From Methanobacteriota archaeon (GTDB lineage Archaea; Thermoplasmatota; Poseidoniia; Poseidoniales; Poseidoniaceae), in assembly GCA_011524855.1 (NCBI GenBank), contig WTJK01000041.1:1-45346 (forward strand): a stretch of 45,346 nucleotides of DNA. The letters are read 5' to 3'. Under the pieces are notes generated by a model. The model was not told where the DNA came from, searched no databases, and was given only the letters and a program-made list of their open reading frames with translations. The position numbers and the translations under genes are program-made. Each line of letters starts with the position of its first letter. Position 1 is the first letter of the stretch. Shown here piece after piece: positions 41,354 through 45,346 of the stretch.

Positions 41354-43147
41354 ATGGGCGGAAAAGAGACAGCGCTGGCACTGTGCGTGTTGGTCTTGAT
41401 TTCTTCTGTCACCGTTCTCGTTCTCGGTGACGACGATGCCACGGGTGAGACCCCACCCAACCCATCGTTGGCGAACGGCGACCCGTTGTTCCAAGGCGAG
41501 GGTCACGACCACAGCAACGCCAGCCAGCACGTGGCCGGCTCCGACAACATGGAACTGCTGGATTTCAACCCCCTCACCACGCCGGGCAACGCCGAAGTGC
41601 AGGTCGCCTCGACCGCTGACGGGCGAACCTACGCCTACCTTGCGGGATGGAACGACATGCACATCGTGGACGTGACCGACCCGGAAAACACCGAGGTCGT
41701 GGGCGTGTTCAACGACCCCAACACGCAAGTGCTCGACGTCAAATACCTCGAGTACAACGGACGCGAATACATCATTCAGCAGAACCAACTCGTCGACCCG
41801 GGCAACGCCGACCCCAACGTGGGGGAGTGGAGCGAGCCTTCGCAGGTCTCTGCGGTTCTGATCGACGTGACGGACAAAACCAACCCCACGTGGATTGATT
41901 CCTGGTACGACGTTGACCACCCCACCGGGCCGCACAACCTCTACACCCACATGATCGACGGCGAGTGGTACCTGTTCATTGCTAACCCCGATTACGGCGA
42001 GTGCAACGATTCCATCGGGGAAGCCTGCGGGGGCGTCACCATCGCCCATCTCAATCTCGACGGTTCAGCTGCCCGAAACCTCAACGGTGTTCCGGCTTCA
42101 GGCCTCGGTCACACCATCGTGAAGGTGGGCGAATACGAGGTGGCTTGGTCGACCACGCGCGGCGGCTGGATCTACATTCACGACATGACCGTCCAAACGT
42201 GGCCGGGCGAAGACCCCACGGACCCACGGTTCGGTCGGACTTTTGTCTACGGCAGCTATTGGGAAGCGGGTCTTCGCATCGGCGATGTGACCGACGTCCC
42301 GCATCCCGTCAACTCGCCCGAAGCCTACACCGTCCATGCGACCCTGTGCAAAACCGGCCAAGGCAACCCGCTTTTGTGCCGGTGGCGAGCACCCGAAGTA
42401 GGGCAATGGATGGACTTCCTTGACCTCGATGAGGACGGTCAGCCCGACAGCGGCACCACGGGCAACGAAAACGGCGGGCGCGTGTCCTACATTCACTACG
42501 CAGAACCCTATCCTGAGATGGTGGATTTGTCGCACGTTGGTTACTCGGACGAACCCGTCCACTTGGTCACGGCAGCGGTGGAAGTGTTGTCCACCCACGT
42601 CGGCACGGGCATCATCTACCTGATTGACACCACGGACTACGTTCTCGAGGACGGTCAGTTTCGGTTCCTGCCTCGTTTGATTCGGGATTGGGAGATCCCG
42701 TATGCCGAAGACCACTGTTACGGCGCTGACTGTGAGGCGCACCCCAACGACGACGAGTGGCTCCTGTTTTCGCCTCACAACCTTGACACCACGCACTTTG
42801 AGACCACCGAATCCACCGACCAAAGCCTTGGCGGCGGCTGGGACGGGCGCCTGTACATCTCTCACTACCATGCAGGTCTTTGGGTCGTGGATGTCGAAAC
42901 CCTCGTGGCACCTACGGATCCCAACGACCGCATCGGCACCCACGCCGAGGCCACCGTGGCATACTACCTGCCTCACGGGGAAGACGGCACGCCCCTGGAC
43001 TCCAGCTTCTACGACTTCGGCTGGGTGCCCTTTTTGTGGGCGGTTGAACATCACGACGGCATCACGTACGCCTCGTGCATCTCCACCGGCCTCTACCTCG
43101 TTCAGTTGGACATCGATGAACCGTACCGCTTGGAAGGGACGCTATGA
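41354..43147 (+). CDS. Secreted LVIVD-type beta-propeller protein
   Basis: About 597 residues. An N-terminal signal or anchor helix (ALALCVLVLISSVTVLVLG) is followed by a His-containing stretch (GEGHDHSNASQH). The rest is a propeller with repeats of the LVIVD type: YLAGWNDMHIVDVTDPENTEVVG, VLIDVTDKTNPTWID and GLWVVDVETLVAP at the end. Two Cys pairs (CNDSIGEAC, CYGADC) may form disulfides. Such propellers bind partners or act as extracellular enzymes with metal-dependent chemistry in some branches; no enzyme motif is obvious. The track ORF starts at 41090, inside the divergent gene; the ATG at 41354 begins the signal. Its stop overlaps the SCO1 start as ATGA, so the two are translated together. 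Confidence 0.8.
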   Translation: MGGKETALALCVLVLISSVTVLVLGDDDATGETPPNPSLANGDPLFQGEGHDHSNASQHVAGSDNMELLDFNPLTTPGNAEVQVASTADGRTYAYLAGWNDMHIVDVTDPENTEVVGVFNDPNTQVLDVKYLEYNGREYIIQQNQLVDPGNADPNVGEWSEPSQVSAVLIDVTDKTNPTWIDSWYDVDHPTGPHNLYTHMIDGEWYLFIANPDYGECNDSIGEACGGVTIAHLNLDGSAARNLNGVPASGLGHTIVKVGEYEVAWSTTRGGWIYIHDMTVQTWPGEDPTDPRFGRTFVYGSYWEAGLRIGDVTDVPHPVNSPEAYTVHATLCKTGQGNPLLCRWRAPEVGQWMDFLDLDEDGQPDSGTTGNENGGRVSYIHYAEPYPEMVDLSHVGYSDEPVHLVTAAVEVLSTHVGTGIIYLIDTTDYVLEDGQFRFLPRLIRDWEIPYAEDHCYGADCEAHPNDDEWLLFSPHNLDTTHFETTESTDQSLGGGWDGRLYISHYHAGLWVVDVETLVAPTDPNDRIGTHAEATVAYYLPHGEDGTPLDSSFYDFGWVPFLWAVEHHDGITYASCISTGLYLVQLDIDEPYRLEGTL

Positions 43148-43788
43148 CCAAACCGTTCCTTGCCGCTGCCGTGACCCTGTGCGTGTTGATGGCAGGATGC
43201 ACCGGCCCGGAGACCGTTTCAGCGTGGTCACCTCACGGTGAGTTGATTGACTCGGTTCAGGTCAACGACTTCACGCTTACCACCAGCGAGGGCGAACCGT
43301 GGAATTACGCTGAAGAAGCCGCCAACACCACGCTCGCTGTGGCCTTCCTGTTCACGAATTGCTTGGACATCTGTCCAGTGGTGACGCACAACATGAAGTG
43401 GGTTAAATCCCAATTAACCAGCGAAGAACTGAACCGAACGACGTTCTTGACGGTTACCGTTGACCCTTGGCGAGACAACGTGACGGTCCTTCACGAATGG
43501 AAGACCGGGACGTCCAGCGACTGGACGCATCTGACCGTGACCAACAACGACACCAACAGCGAGCCCATGCAGCGATTGCAGAATGTTTGGCTGAATTTTG
43601 GTGTTGGTCTCACCGTTGAGGACACCAACAACAGTTCCGCCCGTCACCATCCGGACGATTACACCATCAACCACGAAACCGGGACGGTTCTGGTGGACCG
43701 CTTCGGCCAGCAGCGCGTGTGGTGGGGCGACAACGACTGGGTGCTCGACCTGTTCCTTGAGGATCTTCGCCATCTGTTGACCTTGTGA
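43144..43788 (+). CDS. SCO1/SenC-family copper-binding lipoprotein
   Basis: 214 residues. A lipoprotein signal ends in LMAGC. The thioredoxin-like domain has the SCO copper site: CLDICP (CxxxCP) after the strand AVAFLFTN, and the distal His in the segment DDYTINHETGTVLVDRFG. SCO proteins load copper into the CuA site of cytochrome c oxidase or act as thiol reductases. Copper-binding residues are all present. It is the second gene of an operon with the propeller protein (4-base ATGA overlap). No oxidase subunit is in the window. Convergent with the isochorismatase gene. Confidence 0.9.
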   Translation: MTKPFLAAAVTLCVLMAGCTGPETVSAWSPHGELIDSVQVNDFTLTTSEGEPWNYAEEAANTTLAVAFLFTNCLDICPVVTHNMKWVKSQLTSEELNRTTFLTVTVDPWRDNVTVLHEWKTGTSSDWTHLTVTNNDTNSEPMQRLQNVWLNFGVGLTVEDTNNSSARHHPDDYTINHETGTVLVDRFGQQRVWWGDNDWVLDLFLEDLRHLLTL

Positions 43789-43828
43789 AGCAGCACGCAG
43801 TTTCAAGGTCTTGATGGCCAACAGCAGG

Positions 43829-44371
43829 TCAAGCCATCATCAACGCATCCACCGTTGCCACGTTGCAAAATTCTCCATGAAGGCTGGCCAAGGCGGTGTC
43901 GTGCATGGTATGGGCGTCGTAGAACGTACCGTTCGCATGGTGTCGCCCGAACGTGGCGCAAGCATCCCCGACCAGGTTCACATGAAACCCGAGGTTACCG
44001 GCCATGCGTACCGTCGTTGAAACGCAATGGTTGGTCGTGAGGCCCGCGACGGTGAGGTCCGTTCCACCAAGGTTGCGAAGCACCTTCTCAAGGTCGGTGC
44101 CGATGAAGCCGCTGTTGACCTGCTTCACCACCTCAGGCTCGCCCTTCAGGGGCGTTGCCCACTCGAAAAACGCAAACCCGGGCCGGTCGGGACGCAACGG
44201 GCTGTTCGGTTCTGTCGAAGCGTGACGAACGTGAACCACGGGCCAACCCTGTGTTCGCCAGTGGGTGAGAAGACGTTGGGCGTTCCGCTCAAAGTGAGGG
44301 TTGTTCCGCTCACCCCACACGGGATTGAGGAACCCGGTTTGGCAGTCGATCATCACCAGCGTTCCCGGCAT
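43829..44371 (-). CDS. Isochorismatase-family cysteine hydrolase
   Basis: About 180 residues. The family triad is visible: Asp in LVMIDCQTGF near residue 8, Lys in VVKQVNSGFIGTDLE near 82 and the nucleophile Cys in LTTNHCVSTTVRMAG near 113, with the cis-peptide region preserved. Members hydrolyse isochorismate, nicotinamide, ureidoacrylate or other amides; the substrate cannot be told. The track start at 44404 is replaced by the ATG at 44371, which puts the Asp strand at the N-terminus as usual. It follows paralogue B of the M28 peptidases on the same strand after about 39 bases, possibly in one transcript. Confidence 0.88.
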   Translation of the reverse strand: MPGTLVMIDCQTGFLNPVWGERNNPHFERNAQRLLTHWRTQGWPVVHVRHASTEPNSPLRPDRPGFAFFEWATPLKGEPEVVKQVNSGFIGTDLEKVLRNLGGTDLTVAGLTTNHCVSTTVRMAGNLGFHVNLVGDACATFGRHHANGTFYDAHTMHDTALASLHGEFCNVATVDALMMA

Positions 44372-44410
44372 GCTTTTCCGTCCTGTTCCAGCTTTCGCTG
44401 TCAAACGTCC

Positions 44411-45346
44411 TCAGAGTTCGTTGGGGACGGGGGTTTGGTCCATGTGAAGGAAGGCGTAAACGGCCCACCATGTCACGATGTCCCATGAATGCACCAGGTT
44501 GTTGATGCCGGTCGAATCATCGGTTCCCATGTATTCGATCATGGTCTCCATCGTATCGCATTCCCGGTGATAGCACGGGTACCCGTCCACCAATCCATTC
44601 CAACCCAGTGTTGCGACGCCAATGTTCTGAAACGAATCATGGTCGCTACGAGCGGTAGGCGATTCGTAGATGGCCACGGTGTCTTCGTAAATGTCGCCCC
44701 ACAACGGGCTTTCTCCACCCGCGAGCCACGCTTCCCGTCCTCGCTCAATTTCATTTCCGAGGTCGAGGGCGTCAGCACCGATCCATTCAGCGAGGTAGTA
44801 CATGCCAGCTTGGTCAACGACGTCCTCCGTTCCATCCGGCCCGAGATAAACGGAGAGTGCATAATCGCCGGGGTAGTTCACACCGGCCATGTCCAGGTTC
44901 AGGTAGTTGCTGACGGTCACACCATCGGGCAAGTCGTTGGCAAAGGATCGCGAACCCCACAATCCTTCTTCTTCCGAGGACCACAAACAGAACACCATCG
45001 TTCGCCGGGCATCAAACTCTGCAAGCACGCTGGCGGTGGACAGCACCATGCTGGAGCCAGCGGCGTTGTCGTAGGCACCGTGTCGAGTTCCGTAGCCAGG
45101 GATACCTGCTTCAGCACCGGGGGTGAACGCCACGGGTGGAGCGATGTCAAAGTGCGCGCCAAAGACCAACCATTCGTCAGGGTAAACGGTGCCCGTCTTG
45201 TACCCGCAGATGTTCACGGCCCATGCCGTGTTGGACTGGAAACGATGGGTTTGTACGTCCAAGCCGTACCCCTGCATGACGCCCTCGAAGTACGTGATGG
45301 CGTGTTCGTAGGAAGGATTGGCGTTGCCGATCCACCGGTCAAGGTA
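44411..45346 (-). CDS. M28-family zinc peptidase, paralogue B, N-terminal part outside the window
   Basis: Open to the right edge; 311 residues visible. Past the track's first Met the frame continues (YLDRWIGNANPSYEHAI), matching YLDRWAGQGNAAYEDAA in paralogue A, so the start lies outside. Zinc and catalytic motifs are present: VFGAHFD, GAYDNAAGSSM, WSSEEEGLWGS, NLDMAG and CYHRECDT. It is shorter in the loop after NLDMAG than paralogue A and otherwise aligns along its whole length. It likely is also a secreted or lipid-anchored aminopeptidase. The isochorismatase gene follows it. Confidence 0.88.
   Translation of the reverse strand, partial: YLDRWIGNANPSYEHAITYFEGVMQGYGLDVQTHRFQSNTAWAVNICGYKTGTVYPDEWLVFGAHFDIAPPVAFTPGAEAGIPGYGTRHGAYDNAAGSSMVLSTASVLAEFDARRTMVFCLWSSEEEGLWGSRSFANDLPDGVTVSNYLNLDMAGVNYPGDYALSVYLGPDGTEDVVDQAGMYYLAEWIGADALDLGNEIERGREAWLAGGESPLWGDIYEDTVAIYESPTARSDHDSFQNIGVATLGWNGLVDGYPCYHRECDTMETMIEYMGTDDSTGINNLVHSWDIVTWWAVYAFLHMDQTPVPNEL

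Noticed and set aside
42098-43054. 318-codon minus-strand ORF
   Set aside because: Shadow of the propeller gene on the plus strand; no signal peptide, domain or upstream start signals.

Overview
The window looks like a chromosomal stretch of a marine planktonic euryarchaeon, most likely Marine Group II (Candidatus Poseidoniales). Archaeal information-processing and lipid genes are present: ribosomal protein eL18/LX, prefoldin alpha, FtsY, an archaeal CPSF-type beta-CASP nuclease, AlaX and geranylgeranylglyceryl phosphate synthase. They sit beside a proteorhodopsin-type rhodopsin, bacterial-type genes (uvrA, an RluA-family pseudouridine synthase, purL/purQ) and many secreted or lipid-anchored peptidases and beta-propeller proteins. 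That mix matches what is known of MGII, which are photoheterotrophic protein degraders. The placement is inference from gene content; no rRNA, tRNA, mobile element, CRISPR array or replication origin was seen. The DNA is visibly GC-rich, genes are tightly packed, and several promoters place a TATA-like box about 25 nt from the start codon, implying leaderless mRNAs.

Layout. 1-4.2 kb (minus): a partial Ala-rich protein, a KH-domain ATPase lacking its usual PIN domain, a small membrane protein, a Gfo/Idh/MocA oxidoreductase and a GNT-I-like glycosyltransferase (surface glycan theme). 4.2-10.1 kb (minus): a beta-propeller lipoprotein, a tail-anchored degenerate receiver protein, a DUF1844 protein, then ftsY, prefoldin alpha and rpl18Ae in the order typical of archaea. 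10.2-15.7 kb (plus): a membrane-anchored subtilase with calcium-binding repeats, then a MamK-like actin followed by a long coiled-coil protein. 15.7-19.4 kb: GGGP synthase (minus), an ABC exporter and a rhodopsin (plus), the latter followed by a strong UUCG-capped hairpin. 19.5-28.4 kb (minus): a multipass acyltransferase-like protein, purQ, a long purL with a PurS-like N-terminus, uvrA and an RluA-type synthase. 28.4-31.8 kb: a molybdenum/tungsten module of moeA, a fused permease-ATPase and a TupA-like binding lipoprotein. 31.8-33.4 kb (minus): a zinc-ribbon protein and a beta-CASP nuclease. 33.7-36.6 kb (plus): ferredoxin, a short flavoprotein-like protein, a front-end-type fatty acid desaturase and AlaX. 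36.6-38.4 kb: a zinc-finger protein (minus) and an M50 site-2 protease (plus). 38.5-45.3 kb: two paralogous M28 peptidases flanking a secreted protein with a predicted N-terminal His, a propeller protein, a SCO1-like copper lipoprotein and an isochorismatase-family hydrolase.

The most interesting items are the MamK-like actin with its coiled-coil neighbour, the ferredoxin/flavoprotein/desaturase cluster in an organism that also encodes archaeal ether-lipid synthesis, the tail-anchored pseudo-receiver, the single-chain tungstate/molybdate permease-ATPase, and the rhodopsin with Lys at the proton-donor position. All family assignments are by eye from translated sequence; no database search was run.
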